The position numbers and the translations under genes are program-made. The notes under the pieces are model-generated. The model searched no databases. It was given only the letters and a program-made list of their open reading frames with translations, and was not told the DNA's origin. Source: Azorinus chamasolen (taxonomy: Eukaryota > Mollusca > Bivalvia > Cardiida > Solecurtidae). Taken from it: a stretch of 64,000 nt of DNA. Location: the NCBI GenBank assembly GCA_963576725.1, contig OY755241.1:61191071-61255070 (forward strand), written 5' to 3'. The first letter of the stretch is position 1; each line of letters starts with the position of its first letter. Shown piece by piece: positions 21,910 to 31,796 of the stretch.

Positions 21910-22137
21910 CTCCCAAACAAACACGCCTTTCTATGCCTTTGCAAACAGAGTAGACCAAGACGTCTTCTGTTGGAGTCGTCTGATCTGGGTCTGGTCTGTT
22001 TGCTTATGGTATAATAGAGATATGATTCTACAGTTTCTGTCAAACATTTCCATGCCCATGTGCTATTTATAACAATTAATCTAATCAATATTCATGATGC
22101 CATTATTTCTTACATGAATATGCATGGAGGAAAGTAG
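21910..22137. mobile_element. TTAA-G MITE, ends decayed
   Basis: acgcctttctatgcctttgc, hairpin near 21945-22002, then gattctacagtttctg and catgaatatgcatggagg. Neither TTAA survives. Confidence 0.75.
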
Positions 22138-22189
22138 AGTGACAGCTACGAGGCCACAAATACCTTCATACTATGCGGGAGTAGAAATA

Positions 22190-22393
22190 CAGTAAAACCT
22201 CGATTATTCGAATGTTCGGTATAGAAGAATTTAGACCCTTTTAGGCAGGTGGCTGCTTAATGCATGGTGAAAGTCATGCAGAAAGCTCCTAGAGGAGCTT
22301 TCTGCATGACTTTCACCATGCATTAAGCTGCCACCTGTCTTAAAGATCGATAATAATACGTATTTTAGTGTTCGAATAATCGAAGTTTTACTG
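22190..22393. mobile_element. TA-B2 MITE
   Basis: 204 bp, TA 22188-22189 and 22394-22395. Ends CAGTAAAACCTCGATTATTC and inverse. Apex gctcctagaggagc inside gcagaaa...tttctgc. Confidence 0.92.
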
Positions 22394-22395
22394 TA

Positions 22396-22736
22396 TACAA
22401 ATCTGTCTGTTTACCAGTTAGGTCGCTCTTAGCAGGCAAATATTAAATTGACGTATTCATCCATTTTGAACGAAATTTTCTTAAAACTATTATCAGATTC
22501 TCAAACATGTTCGATTTCTAATAAATTTTGACACATCATCTAACCCAACATGTTTGATAAAAGTCTATGATTCCGCCCATAGTATATTGTTGACATAATT
22601 GTAAACTAAGTCCTCGAAACATACATTACCCTATTTTCTAAACACGTTAACTCATAATAGGGTAGCCCATCCTTTCCAACATGGTACCGCTGAGCACAGC
22701 TCTATAAGAAAGACAAGAAGAATGCGTACATGTATA
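22396..22736. other. No gene seen
   Basis: AT-rich, no repeats recognised. Confidence 0.5.
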
Positions 22737-23046
22737 CAGTTGAACTTCGATATCTCGAACTTTAAGGGACTATACAAATTAGTTCGAGAAAAAACAAGTT
22801 CGAGTAATCCGATTTCTAATCTAGATAATTTATCATATTGACAGCTTAATACAGGTCTAAGGTAATGCTGTATGAGCTTTCAGCATTACTTTAGACCTGC
22901 ATTAAGCTGTAAACATGTGTTTCTAGATATGCGTAGTAATACACTTTAGAGCAATTTTGTATTGTAAGCATTGGAAGGACCCAACTTTGAGTTCTAGTTA
23001 TCCCGAAGTTCGAGGTATCCGAGTTCGAGATATCGAAGTTCAACTG
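22737..23046. mobile_element. TA-Q MITE
   Basis: 310 bp between TA dinucleotides. Ends CAGTTGAACTTCGATATCTC and its inverse. Internal copies of gttcgag. Hairpin arms aggtctaaggtaatgctg / cagcattactttagacct. Confidence 0.9.
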
Positions 23047-23090
23047 TAACAGACTTCTAAGTAATCCTTAACCCTTAATGTGATCCTTAA

Positions 23091-23339
23091 CCATTCGCTT
23101 GCTATTCGCGTCAATATACCTACCTGTAAATAGTGAAGACCCAGATGAGACAGCTCCTGCAGGAGCTGTCTCATCTGGGTCTGCACTATTTACAAATCAA
23201 TTGTGCAACCAGTGCACTCCACAGCAGTGATTTCACAGCGAAAGACCTGTACACAGTGAAAATATATGTAATTATACAACAAGGCATGGGTAAAGAAGGA
23301 GAAATATTTATTTTTTTTAAAAATTCCGCAAACGAAGGT
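23091..23339. mobile_element. TTAA-D MITE
   Basis: TTAA 23087-23090 and 23340-23343. Perfect hairpin gacccagatgagacagctcc / ggagctgtctcatctgggtc. Confidence 0.9.
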
Positions 23340-23343
23340 TTAA

Positions 23344-23411
23344 CTCATTCCCTCATATTGACGCTTTTTGACGCCCCTGTAAAAGTCACCGTTTGAAACC
23401 ATTGTGATAAA
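23344..23411. mobile_element. Truncated TTAA-C fragment
   Basis: Begins directly after the TTAA of the D copy and stops at gaaaccattgtgataaa, the base of its hairpin. Confidence 0.75.
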
Positions 23412-23611
23412 ATTTGAAGGAAATAATAGTCTGTTAGTGATATTGTGGTGTAAATATGGTTAAAACCTCAGGTGAAATATTGAACTGATAAATACGCAAG
23501 GTTTTGATGCCAAACTAGCTTTCTAGGGCTTTTGTTCTGAAATTGTTTGCGCCAAGTTTTATACCAAATGTGCAGATCGTAGTAGTAGTGGTTTAGTTTG
23601 GTCTGAAACTA

Positions 23612-23811
23612 CAGTAAACTCCCTCTAAAACAACCACGTGAATAAACATATATTTTTTTCAGAGCAGATAGTTGCTTAACACAGGACGAAAACGATGCAG
23701 AGGGCTCCTGTGGAGCTATCTTCCTTTCTGCCGTCCTTCATTAAGCTACCATCTGCCTTTAAGACCTTTAATTAGATCTCGGTGTGGCTGTCACATTAGA
23801 GGGGGTTACTG
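23612..23811. mobile_element. TA-R MITE
   Basis: 200 bp, TA both sides. Ends CAGTAAACTCCCTCTA / AGAGGGGGTTACTG. Interior with the cttaacacagg / cttcattaagc theme of other TA MITEs. Confidence 0.85.
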
Positions 23812-23903
23812 TATTATATGAGTGAAATATCAATCTTCAAAGTCAAAGGTCAATGTTATAGGTCAACGCGTCTGTTTAGGGGAGATTTTCGCAAACTATT
23901 AAC

Positions 23904-24085
23904 AGAGCTACAGATAAAGATGCATACCCGAATAATAAAATCATTATTTCTTCAACAAGCCCTATACTGTGACCATTCTTAAGAACCGTCTCTCCGAGAA
24001 GAGTGGTCACAGTATGGCTTTGGTGAAGAAACAAAGGAGTTATTCTTGAACATTTTTGATTTACGCATCTTATATTGACCTCTGT
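23904..24085. mobile_element. L-family MITE
   Basis: Inverted ends cagagctacagataaagatg / catcttatattgacctctg. The CAGAG terminus would suit hAT ends, but no clear 8-bp duplication is visible. Inner arms ttgaccattctt / agagtggtcac. Confidence 0.75.
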
Positions 24086-24189
24086 ATCAAGATTCCCGTT
24101 TATCCTTCAACGGACAAAGTAGTTTTTGTCTGTATTTCTTTTCAAAAGTATGATCAACCATACAGAACAGTATTCAAATTCAGCTTTAT

Positions 24190-24490
24190 GATAGCTTTTT
24201 TGCTACAACAGTTTTACAGTAAGTTCTCAGTTACAAGAGTTTTACGATAAGTTCTCAGTTACAACAATTACGGCAGTTTTACAGTAATTTCTCAGTTACT
24301 ACAGTTTTATGGTAAGTTCTCAGTTACAACAGTTTAACAGTAGCTTTTCTGTTACAACCATAGGTCCTCAGTCATCAGTCATATCAGTTTTGTGGCAGGT
24401 TTTAGTTTACTACAATTCTATTGTATGTTCTTATTGACAACAATTTTCAGTAGATTGTCAGTTACAGCAGTTTTGTGGTAAGCTCTCAGT
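24190..24490. repeat. About 28-bp minisatellite
   Basis: Diverged units of cagttttacagtaagttctc followed by agttacaa. Confidence 0.88.
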
Positions 24491-24502
24491 TCTCATTTAC
24501 AC

Positions 24503-24631
24503 AGGAGCAACTGCTCTATTTATCACAATGGTTTCAAACGAAAAAAAATCTAAAATGTTCCTTTTCTCCGGTTAATGCTCCTTTTCGGTAAAAAGAGGTT
24601 GTATCTAAAAAATATCCTATGAGGTAATGGG
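24503..24631. mobile_element. Right half of a TTAA-C MITE
   Basis: From the apex (aggagcaactgctctatt) to ggtaatggg before TTAA 24632-24635. Confidence 0.8.
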
Positions 24632-24664
24632 TTAACGCGCTACAAACGACATAAACTGTTTGAC

Positions 24665-24849
24665 AATCAGATCGCATGTTTCCAGGCTAAAGTTCGAAAA
24701 TATATCATTAGCATCTGAGTGGGAATACGTGTGCATAGTGCATACCTCAGTTGGTGATGAACAAGGACCAAAACTCGTGCATGCCATATCTTGTGCTCTG
24801 TTCTTGGGACACTGAAAGCATTGCATCACTTGCTTCCCACCGTTCTCGT
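24665..24849 (-). CDS. LU-2 exon: N-terminal and middle LU domain
   Basis: Acceptor ttgctatatttgtag is near-canonical but short of pyrimidines. It is entered in phase 1 and reads DENGGKQVMQCFQCPKNR, DMACTSFGPCSSPTE, VCTMHTYSHSDAN and SLETCDLI. The C-x2-C opening fits Ly6/uPAR domains. The last exon (20450-20596) brings the total to ten cysteines. The 3' limit is uncertain. A phase-0 donor GAG|gtatgc at 24746 matches the exon-2 boundary of LU-1 and LU-3, but no separate VC exon was found below it. I therefore prefer read-through to a weak phase-0 donor ATT|gtcaaa at 24665. The signal-peptide exon was not found. Confidence 0.58.
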
Positions 24850-24929
24850 CTACAAATATAGCATCTTACCCTGAATATGTTGAAAAGGTTGAAAGGTTAT
24901 CATTTATTTAATAGAAAAAAAACATTTTC

Positions 24930-24985
24930 ACACCTTTGCAAACAGAGTAGACCCAGGTTAGACGACTCCTATCAGGGTGAAAAGT
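24930..24985. mobile_element. MITE hairpin-arm fragment (A/G type)
   Basis: cacctttgcaaacagagtag, then acccaggttagacgactcct, then truncated. Confidence 0.55.
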
Positions 24986-25089
24986 GATGTGTTCAAATGT
25001 GATTAATGTATTCAAATGCCAAATCTTGCCGTCTGGATTTTTTGTCACCTACTACAATGTTTCGTTTAATTTCTCCCTTCTTCTTTCAA

Positions 25090-25209
25090 ACCCATTACCA
25101 CAGTAACAAACAGTTTGGATCCTGATGAGACGCCGATTTACTCGGTGTCTCATCTGGGTCCAAGCTGTTTGCATAGGTAATAGCAGATGTCACATTGAAT
25201 ACGAAAGAG
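25090..25209. mobile_element. Partial TTAA-F MITE
   Basis: Hairpin aacagtttggatcctgatg with apex gccgatttactcggt. Right end acgaaagag before TTAA 25210-25213. Left end unclear. Confidence 0.7.
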
Positions 25210-25287
25210 TTAAAACAAATCAGATCTGTCATTATTTCTTACATAAATATTCATAGACTAATTGGGCAAAACATGTTGTCTGTATTT

Positions 25288-25521
25288 TTAATTGAAAATT
25301 GCAGAATTAGATATAATTGCACAATTGAAATAGACATTAAATTTTGCAGACTTGGATTGTTGAAGAGATTCGGTACTTATTGAAATGTCTGCTCCACATC
25401 CCTTTGTATTGCATGAGTCATTGTAACAGCACTCTGAGCAGGTAACCAGCTCGTCTCTCTTCCGGACAGGCATTTTGTTGGGTCCAAACAGCTCATTGTC
25501 ACATTTTATCAGGTTGCATTC
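25288..25521 (-). CDS. LU-3 last exon: C-terminal LU domain
   Basis: In phase 0 after a weak acceptor (ttttattaaaag) the frame reads ECNLIKCDNELFGPNKMP, VRKRDELVTCSECC and YNDSCNTKGCGADIS. CSECC-x3-D-x-CN is the Ly6/uPAR closing signature. The frame continues to TAG/TAA near 25288, but a donor within ATAA|gtaccg could end it earlier. It continues from 27674-27751 (ending AGCRDIH) so that the spacing AGC-x4-x-C repeats that of LU-1. A Cys-rich end beyond the canonical final CN gives more than ten cysteines in this copy. Confidence 0.65.
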   Translation of the reverse strand, partial: ECNLIKCDNELFGPNKMPVRKRDELVTCSECCYNDSCNTKGCGADISISTESLQQSKSAKFNVYFNCAIISNSAIFN

Positions 25522-25612
25522 CTTTTAATAAAATATATCCTTGCATAAATGTTTCGTTATAGTCCCCAAAACCTAAAATATTGTGTTCAAGTGCTGCTAT
25601 TGGTCGGTTTAA

Positions 25613-25798
25613 CTTATTCACTCCTAGTCTATTTTTATTAAACAACATCTTTGAATAAATTTACCGAAAAGAAGCATTTACTAGAGAAAAGGAAATTTTT
25701 ACAATTATGTAGTTTTTAAACATCTGTGATGAACAGAGCATTTGCTACTATGTAGCATTATTCTCTATCTATCACGATGATTTTATAAAATGAGACGT
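25613..25798. mobile_element. Decayed TTAA-C MITE
   Basis: TTAA 25609-25612 at the left; tattcactcctagtctatt, then hairpin gagcatttgctactatgtagc. The right end is cut short at the TTAA of the next element. Confidence 0.75.
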
Positions 25799-25802
25799 TT
25801 AA

Positions 25803-26043
25803 CCCTGTCGGTGCCAAATTTCTAATTGTCGTCTGCAATCCAAGTTTGTTAATCATTCAGTAAAATAAGGAAATGGGATAAATAAATGCAAATTTCAAAG
25901 GAATAAAGCACATAGTGTATATAGAAACAGAGATTGAGACAAATAGTGAAGCCCCTGATCAGACGCCGCCTTGAAAAGGCGGCGTCTGATCTGGGACTGC
26001 ACTATTTGCGGTGGTGCATTTATGCGACTGCGGCGGTGAAATG
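25803..26043. mobile_element. TTAA-E MITE, best preserved copy
   Basis: 241 bp, TTAA 25799-25802 and 26044-26047. Complete hairpin gatcagacgccgccttg / aaggcggcgtctgatc. Confidence 0.9.
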
Positions 26044-26159
26044 GTTAAAGTGATGTCAAAATGCGGTAGTAGGAGGGCATAGATTAACTATCCTTTTTTA
26101 GGCATACTGTAAACAACTTTGCGTCGTCAAAGCTACGTCGCTTCAATATGTTGTACAAG

Positions 26160-26570
26160 CTGGTGCAGTTAACGTACCTAATTGTCGTCTGCAACTACCT
26201 TTATATTAAAACATCCAGTGAAATAAAGCATTTCAGAGCTACAGATAAAGGTGCGTATCCAAATACTAAAATCGTCATTTCTCCACCAAATCCTATGTAG
26301 TGACCATTCTTTAGAATCATCTCAAAGGGACGATTCTAAAGAGTGGACACAGTATAGGATTTGGTGGAGAAATAAAGAGCTATTCGTGAAAATGTTTGAA
26401 TTTACGCATCTTATCTGGACCTCTGGAATTTAGATAAATAAATGCAAATTCCAAAAGAATAAACCACAGACATAGAACTAGAAGTTGAGATAAACAGTGA
26501 AGACCCTTGAAAAGGCGGTGTCTGATCTGGGTCTGCACTGTTTTGGCGACAGTGGCGTTGCGGTTTGATG
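26160..26570. mobile_element. TTAA-E MITE split by an L-family insertion
   Basis: E pieces: taattgtcgtctgcaactac on the left, aaataaatgcaaattccaaa and gaaaaggcggtgtctgatct on the right. L occupies 26239-26426. Confidence 0.75.
26239..26426. mobile_element. L-family MITE nested in TTAA-E
   Basis: Ends cagagctacagataaagg / cttatctggacctctg. Inner hairpin aaatcctatgtagtgacca with apex atctcaaagggacgat. Confidence 0.8.
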
Positions 26571-27109
26571 CGTTTTGAATAAATATTTGAAGCGATGTTA
26601 ATGACGGTCGTTTTCTTTTCTTCTGAAGAATAGTGTTAACATACGTATATAAACATCGGTCAAAATCGCCATCATATAAACCACCATCATTTCCACCAAA
26701 AATGAGAACATCAAACCAATTGGTGTCTTTACTATGTCATATGGATCTATAATTAATGAGTTTCGAGGTCGGCTTCGAAGTCAAATCTACAGGTCAAAAA
26801 ATATTATTTGCGAGGAAACCCGAACCGCACAATTCACATGTCAATACTGATGCAATGCCAAAACAAAAACAACAGCATAATATAATCACATTACACTTAT
26901 GCTGTTGATCGCAAACTGACTAATATTTGCAAACAGCTTGGATCAAGTTTAGACGCAAAGTATCTGGCATCTTATCAGGATCCTATCTGCTATCACTCTG
27001 TCTGTTGTTCATCTTTATCGGATCGAAGAAGTAAGTCAAATTTGCACCAGATCCAATTTTTTGACAGACATTATTTTTTTCACTGTGGAAAAGGTTTAAG
27101 TCCTGTTAT

Positions 27110-27720
27110 ACTTACCTGTATGTCCTTGCACCCGGCCCCGTACCTCGGTACGGAGGACGAGTTTGACTTGCGTGTATGTCCTGGCACCCGGCCCTGTACC
27201 TCGGTACGCAGTGTTTTAAATACGTACGTGTGAGTCCTGACATCCGGCCCTGTACCTCGGTACGAAGTGTTATACTAACGTATGTACTGGCACCCGGTCC
27301 TGTACCTCGGTACAACGTGTTATACTTACGTGTATTTACGTGTGTACGAAGTGCTACTTACGCGTATGTCCTGGCACTCGGCCCTGAACCTCGGTACGAA
27401 GTGTTATACTAACGTGTATATACTGGCACCCGGTCCTGTACCTTGGTACAACGCGTTATACTAACGTGAATGTCCTGACATCCGGTCCTGTACCTCGGTA
27501 CGAAGTGTTATAATTACGCGTATGACCTGACACCCGGTCCTGTACATCGGTACAAAGTGTTATAATTACGCGTATGTCATGGCACTCGGCCCTAAACCTC
27601 GGTACAAAGTGTTATACCAACGTGTATGTCCTGACACCGGGCCCTGTACCTCGGTACCAAGTGTTATACTAACGTGTATGTCCCGGCATCCGGCTCTGTA
27701 CCTCGGTACGAAGGACGTGT
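27110..27720. repeat. About 55-bp minisatellite built from the LU-3 middle-exon end
   Basis: Ten or more units of cctggcacccggccctgtac, ctcggtacgaagtg, ttatactaacgtgtatgt. The unit nearest 27721 is the last part of exon 27674-27751 plus its splice donor. On the minus strand most units still read as versions of VPRYRAGC then a histidine followed by gt. Confidence 0.9.
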
Positions 27721-27751
27721 TCCCATCAATGTATTGCTCAACGTAGCATAC
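27674..27751 (-). CDS. LU-3 middle exon
   Basis: Strong acceptor (tactgtattttcttgcag) followed in phase 0 by VCYVEQYIDGNTSF and VPRYRAGCRDIH, 26 codons, ending phase 0 at donor CAC|gttagt. It matches the LU-1 middle exon in starting with x-Cys-Tyr and ending four residues after Ala-Gly-Cys. Its second half and donor are the seed of the tandem array at 27110-27720. Each repeat therefore offers a further donor, and the true 3' boundary could lie in a later unit. Confidence 0.68.
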
Positions 27752-27785
27752 CTGCAAGAAAATACAGTACACACTCTCCAAAGCA

Positions 27786-28027
27786 GGTTCCGGTGTTACA
27801 AAACTGCATCGTCTGGTCTCAAAATCTGACCAATCCGATGCTTGAAAATGATCTCAGACTCAAACAAAATATCTTATAACCTCGGGACCTGGCCCCGAGG
27901 TTATAAAACGTTTGCTTGAGTCTGAGATCATTATTTAGTATCTGATTGGTCAGATTCTGAGCAAGCTCAAAATCTGACCAATCAGATACTTGAGAATGAT
28001 CTCAGACTCATAAGTTTTATAACATTG
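27786..28027. mobile_element. J-family elements, partial plus complete
   Basis: A half copy (27786-27888) is followed by a full palindromic copy (27889-28027) with ends ccccgaggttataaaa / agttttataacattgg and tip gagcaagctc. Confidence 0.8.
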
Positions 28028-28047
28028 GACACAGATATAATTATCAG

Positions 28048-28190
28048 TCACAGAGGCAGATGGTAGCTTAATGCAGGTTGGAAGTTATGCTGAAAATTCC
28101 TATACGAGCTTTCTGCATTACTTTCGTCTTGTATTAAACAGCAATCTGTTATAAAAGACATCCATATTTATCTATTCAATGGTTGCTTTA
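28048..28190. mobile_element. TA-type MITE without ends
   Basis: cagatggtagcttaatgcag, a hairpin around aattcctatacgagctt, and ttgtattaaacagcaatctg. The terminal repeats are gone. Confidence 0.6.
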
Positions 28191-28389
28191 GAGTGATAAA
28201 ATAAGTCAAGCATGGTACTTTAGGCATCATTATGATTCTTTCCTAGTAGTTCGATGTCTCTCCAGAATCTACACCCATTCGTATCATGTTTTGAAAATCA
28301 ATAGGAATAAAAGCTTCAATAATGCAGGGAGCATTTTTTGTCAACGACAATGTGTTCTGCATAATTTAAACTTAATCTTTAGCCTGTTA

Positions 28390-28450
28390 GAGGTGGATTT
28401 GTGATTATATCTGCAAACTGTTTGGATCCTGCTGAGACTCCTCGGAATAT
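28390..28450. mobile_element. Fragment of TTAA-F hairpin
   Basis: tgtgattatatctgcaaac then tgtttggatcctgctgagac. Confidence 0.5.
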
Positions 28451-28479
28451 TCATTTTGTTATGAAAATGGAGTTGGCGA

Positions 28480-28482
<3 letters not shown>

Positions 28483-28574
<92 letters not shown>
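28483..28574. repeat. (CT)n microsatellite
   Basis: About 90 bp of ct units with one cccc interruption. The Ser-Leu and Arg-Glu ORFs here are artefacts. Confidence 0.98.
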
Positions 28575-28578
<4 letters not shown>

Positions 28579-28651
28579 TCCACCTCTTTCTCCACTGATC
28601 TAACCCAATAAATACTGAACTTTCAACATGGAATGACCCTTCAGTGTTTAA

Positions 28652-28872
28652 CCCTTTCCTCCATAGGCTATTTAGACCCAACCTCTTTGAATTAATCTTA
28701 AAGGAGCATTTACTAGAGAAAAGGAAACTGTTAGAATTGTGTACATGTAGCATTGAAACCATTGTGATAAATAGAGCATTTGCTCCATAGGAGCAAATGC
28801 TCTATTTATAACAATGGTTTCATAAAGTGACTTTTACAAAGGCGTCAAGGGGCGTCAATATGAGGGATTGTG
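28652..28872. mobile_element. TTAA-C MITE
   Basis: 221 bp, TTAA 28648-28651 and 28873-28876. Hairpin gagcatttgctcc / ggagcaaatgctc. Confidence 0.9.
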
Positions 28873-28926
28873 TTAACTATTTACCTCATAGAAACGCTCT
28901 TACGCGCCTCTTCAAGAATAATCTAA

Positions 28927-29228
28927 CCCATTTCGAGGGCTTGGTGGAAAACTATTCTAACTCCTTCACTTTAGTGAAGGAGTTAGAATAGTTTTGCACC
29001 AAGCCCTCGATTTGCGCCCAGTGGATTCTTCCATGCTTATACATGTATATTGGATTATTTTTTATCTAAAGGGTGCCTGGTCAAAATTTTCAAATTCGTT
29101 GTGTTTTATATTGAAATTCCTATCAGCAAACAGTGTAGACTCTGATCAGACGCCGCATTATGCGGCGTCTGATCAGAGTCTACACTGTTTGCCTAAGTCC
29201 CATATATGGGATCGTGGGAGCAAATGGG
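28927..29228. mobile_element. TTAA-M MITE with two hairpins
   Basis: About 302 bp, ctaa 28923-28926 and TTAA 29229-29232. Ends CCCATTTCGAGG / GCAAATGGG. First hairpin at about 28934-29009 (gagggcttggtggaaaact ... with apex ccttcactttagtgaagg). Second at about 29124-29192 (aacagtgtagactctgatca, apex gccgcattatgcggc). Both are nearly perfect. Confidence 0.82.
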
Positions 29229-29395
29229 TTAATGCTAGAAACTATATAGCCCAATCAGTATGAAAGACTTATATTATCATGTTCAGATGGCTCCTCAATT
29301 AACCCTCTGGCCTGGGTCTAAACTTGTTTACAAATTCGAGTGAGTACATGTACAGTTCAACAGGCTCTGGCATTCACGGGCATAAAAAATCTTAC

Positions 29396-29487
29396 TTGGT
29401 CGCGTGCACATTCTGTGATTTGCGTACAGTGGCTCAGCTGCTCTTGGCCGTCTGGTCCACAAAAGAGACATGTTATCGACAGTGTCC
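29396..29487 (-). CDS. LU-3 exon: first half of LU domain
   Basis: A 92-bp exon (2 + 30 codons) between acceptor ggacttttgtatttcag, entered in phase 1, and a strong donor CAA|gtaaga in phase 0. It reads TLSITCLFCGPDGQEQL, SHCTQITECARDQ: C-x2-C, then single cysteines at LU spacing. Identical phases and near-identical length to the LU part of 18541-18980 and to 24746-24849 make chance unlikely. The following exon is 27674-27751. A possible preceding leader exon is at 30711-30746, giving Gly at the junction codon. Confidence 0.7.
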
Positions 29488-29705
29488 CTGAAATACAAAA
29501 GTCCATTTCCGGAACCCATTTGGTGGTGCTTTCTCATAGCGGCGGTCGATGCATGTCGTGTCGACATCGGGCTTTGTTATCGTACCTATACAGACCTATG
29601 TTACATGGATAAGTGTACGCTTAGTTGGCACTCAGCGAGACTGGCTCAGTTGAAAGCATGATAATATGACTGGACGTCTTCTCACATATCAGTGCACTAC
29701 GCAGA

Positions 29706-29895
29706 CACTAAAGCAGAGCTCCAGATAAAATCGTGAAGATGAATAAAATAAAAACATTTTCAAGAATACATCCTTTATTTCTCCACCAAACCCTATGTTT
29801 TGACCACTCTTTAGAATCGTTTTTTCGAGACAATTCTAAAGGATAGCCGCATTATAAGATTTAGTGGAGAAATGGTGATTTTAGTATCCGAGTAC
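29706..29895. mobile_element. L-family MITE
   Basis: cagagctccagataaaatcg start, arms ctccaccaaaccctatgttt / ataagatttagtggag, apex cgttttttcgagac. Right end decayed (tacgcatttatctg). Confidence 0.7.
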
Positions 29896-29999
29896 GCATT
29901 TATCTGTTGCAATGTCTGAAATGATCAGGAAACCCAGTAACAAACGTTCATAGAGTTTATACATATGTTGGTGTTGCAGTTATAAGGTTATAAGGTCAC

Positions 30000-30100
30000 T
30001 ATGAAGTTAGAGACAGGGAGAGGGCGTGGAGAGATAGAGATAGAGAGACAAGGAGATAGAGTGAGACAGAAACACTGACACAGAGACATAGACATAGAGA
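30000..30100. repeat. AG-rich simple region
   Basis: gagagatagagatagagaga units; resumes at about 30598-30660 beyond the K element, so K appears to have inserted into it. Confidence 0.75.
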
Positions 30101-30109
30101 TAGATACCA

Positions 30110-30595
30110 GATCCAGGATTTCAGATCGGGGGGGGGGTTAGAATTTTATTACTTTTTTATTTTTATTTTTTTTTGGTGGGGGGGGGGGGGGCGTAGAATT
30201 TTATGTTTGATGGCATAAATAAATAGTGTGTTTGTAATACAAGTTGAAAAAGAGCTTAATTGGGTGAGGGAAATAAAACACTCCTACTGAATCACTGTTC
30301 TAGTGATTTTAGTAGATACAACGATCACTAAATTACATCAATTATTGTGTGTTAAAGGCATGTGGCTGCTTAAAGCAAGGTGAAAGTAAAACAGAACGCT
30401 CCTATGGGAGCGTTCTGTTTTACTTTCACCTTGCTTTAAGCAGCCACCTGCTCTAAATACCAAATAATTAACACAACTTAATGGTCGTTATAGAGAGGTT
30501 TTACTGTAGATAGATAAAAAATATTACTAAAAAAACTGCAAATTTTAGGCGGGGGTGGCGTACGCCGGCTCTACCTCTAAATCCGCGCCTGGATA
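30110..30595. mobile_element. K-family element with nested TA-B
   Basis: Left end agatccaggatttcagatc, right end ctctaaatccgcgcctgg: the inverse of 16748-16925. Contains G runs and the nested copy below. Confidence 0.7.
30308..30506. mobile_element. TA-B MITE nested in K
   Basis: Hairpin gaacgctcctatgggagcgt. Right end ttatagagaggttttactg; left end decayed. Confidence 0.85.
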
Positions 30596-30710
30596 GGGAG
30601 ACACAACGAGGCACATAGACACTCACAGAGACATACAGAGACACACAGAGAATAGGTATGTATAGATATACTGTATGTAAGGAATATATGAGTAAAGTAT
30701 CTGTACATAC

Positions 30711-30746
30711 CATGCCAAACACCTTGGAAAAGAAGCACGGAAAACA
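30711..30746 (-). CDS. Possible LU-3 leader exon
   Basis: 36 bp between a good acceptor (ttgcgttccctttcag) and donor CATG|gtatgt. In the LU-3 frame it reads FSVLLFQGVWH, hydrophobic like a signal-peptide core, and ends in phase 1 as 29396-29487 requires. The first two bases (TG) could complete an ATG whose A comes from an earlier exon; otherwise there is no in-frame start. Speculative. Confidence 0.3.
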
Positions 30747-30989
30747 CTGAAAGGGAACGCAACAAAATCAATTCAAAATCTTTAACATGTTACAGCCGAA
30801 ATTAATTGTGTGATTAACTGATTAGATCCAAATCGAACGTGATATAGCTAGACGTTCCGACGTGATGGTCCTCGAAGGACATGTCATCGTTGACGATTTA
30901 TACATAATCTTATGGAGCCTATAGGGTTTAGCAAACAGTAAAAGCGAGACAATGTCAAACATCTGATTATCGTTTTACACATTGTTTAA

Positions 30990-31208
30990 CTCTTCGCTTG
31001 CTATTCGCATCAATATACCTACCTGTAAATAGTGAAGACCCAGATGAGACAGCTCCTGCAGGAGCTGTCTCATCAGGGTCTGCACTATTTACAAGTTGAG
31101 CAGTGATTGCACAGCGAAATACTTGTACATAGTGAAGATATATGTAAATATACAACAGGGCATGGGTAAAGAAGGAGATATGTATTTTAAAATTCAGCAA
31201 GCGAGGGG
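30990..31208. mobile_element. TTAA-D MITE
   Basis: 219 bp, TTAA 30986-30989 and 31209-31212. Ends CTCTTCGCTTGC / GCAAGCGAGGGG. A 20-bp-scale deletion beside the hairpin explains the shorter length. Confidence 0.9.
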
Positions 31209-31382
31209 TTAACTGAACAAATCATTATGCTAATTTAATATTTAGAACTGGATCTATCCTTATCAAATGTTATTTTTTAGACAAAGAGAGTGGTTTGGAT
31301 ATACATGTACATTGATTGAAAACCTACAGCCCATATTAGGCCTTTACCCAAAATCAAATAAGCCCGCCATATTAAACATTAA

Positions 31383-31589
31383 GCCTTTCGCTGCCAATGC
31401 CAGATCTGTGATTACCTATGCAAACAGTTTGGATCCAGATGAGACGCCGAGTAACTCGGCGTCTCATCAGGATCCAAACTGTTTGTTACTGTTTCTATGT
31501 TTTTGAAACAAAAATGAAGAAAATCAAAAGAATGAAAATGTGTAGCAGACGACAAAGTTAGCAGACGACAGAGTTTGGCAACGAAAGGG
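31383..31589. mobile_element. TTAA-F MITE
   Basis: 207 bp, TTAA 31379-31382 and 31590-31593. Perfect apex gccgagtaactcggc. Same orientation and length as 3834-4040. Confidence 0.92.
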
Positions 31590-31690
31590 TTAATCGAGAT
31601 TTTTAATCGATGATCGACCGTGAACATGTGCCGATGATCGAGTAAAATGTTTGGGCCCGATTCACAACACTAGTGTCTACATGTAATTTC

Positions 31691-31790
31691 TATGAATACA
31701 GCCTGTGTTTCAAGGTGCAAAACGTGATGTCAACGTTCGTTATGAATACAGCCTGTGTTTCAAGGTGCAAAGTGTGATGTCAACGTTCGT
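31691..31790. repeat. 50-bp tandem duplication
   Basis: Two adjacent copies of tatgaatacagcctgtgttt plus caaggtgcaaa, differing at about two positions. Confidence 0.95.
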
Positions 31791-31796
31791 GTAGCC

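Noticed and set aside
27112..27464. Repeated-peptide ORFs (YVLAPGPVPRY-like) as a repeat protein
   Set aside because: Frames shift between units and have no start or splice context on the plus strand; explained by the minisatellite derived from the LU-3 exon.
28341..28762. Arg/Glu- and Ser/Leu-rich ORFs
   Set aside because: Translations of a (CT)n microsatellite; same at 59218-59504.
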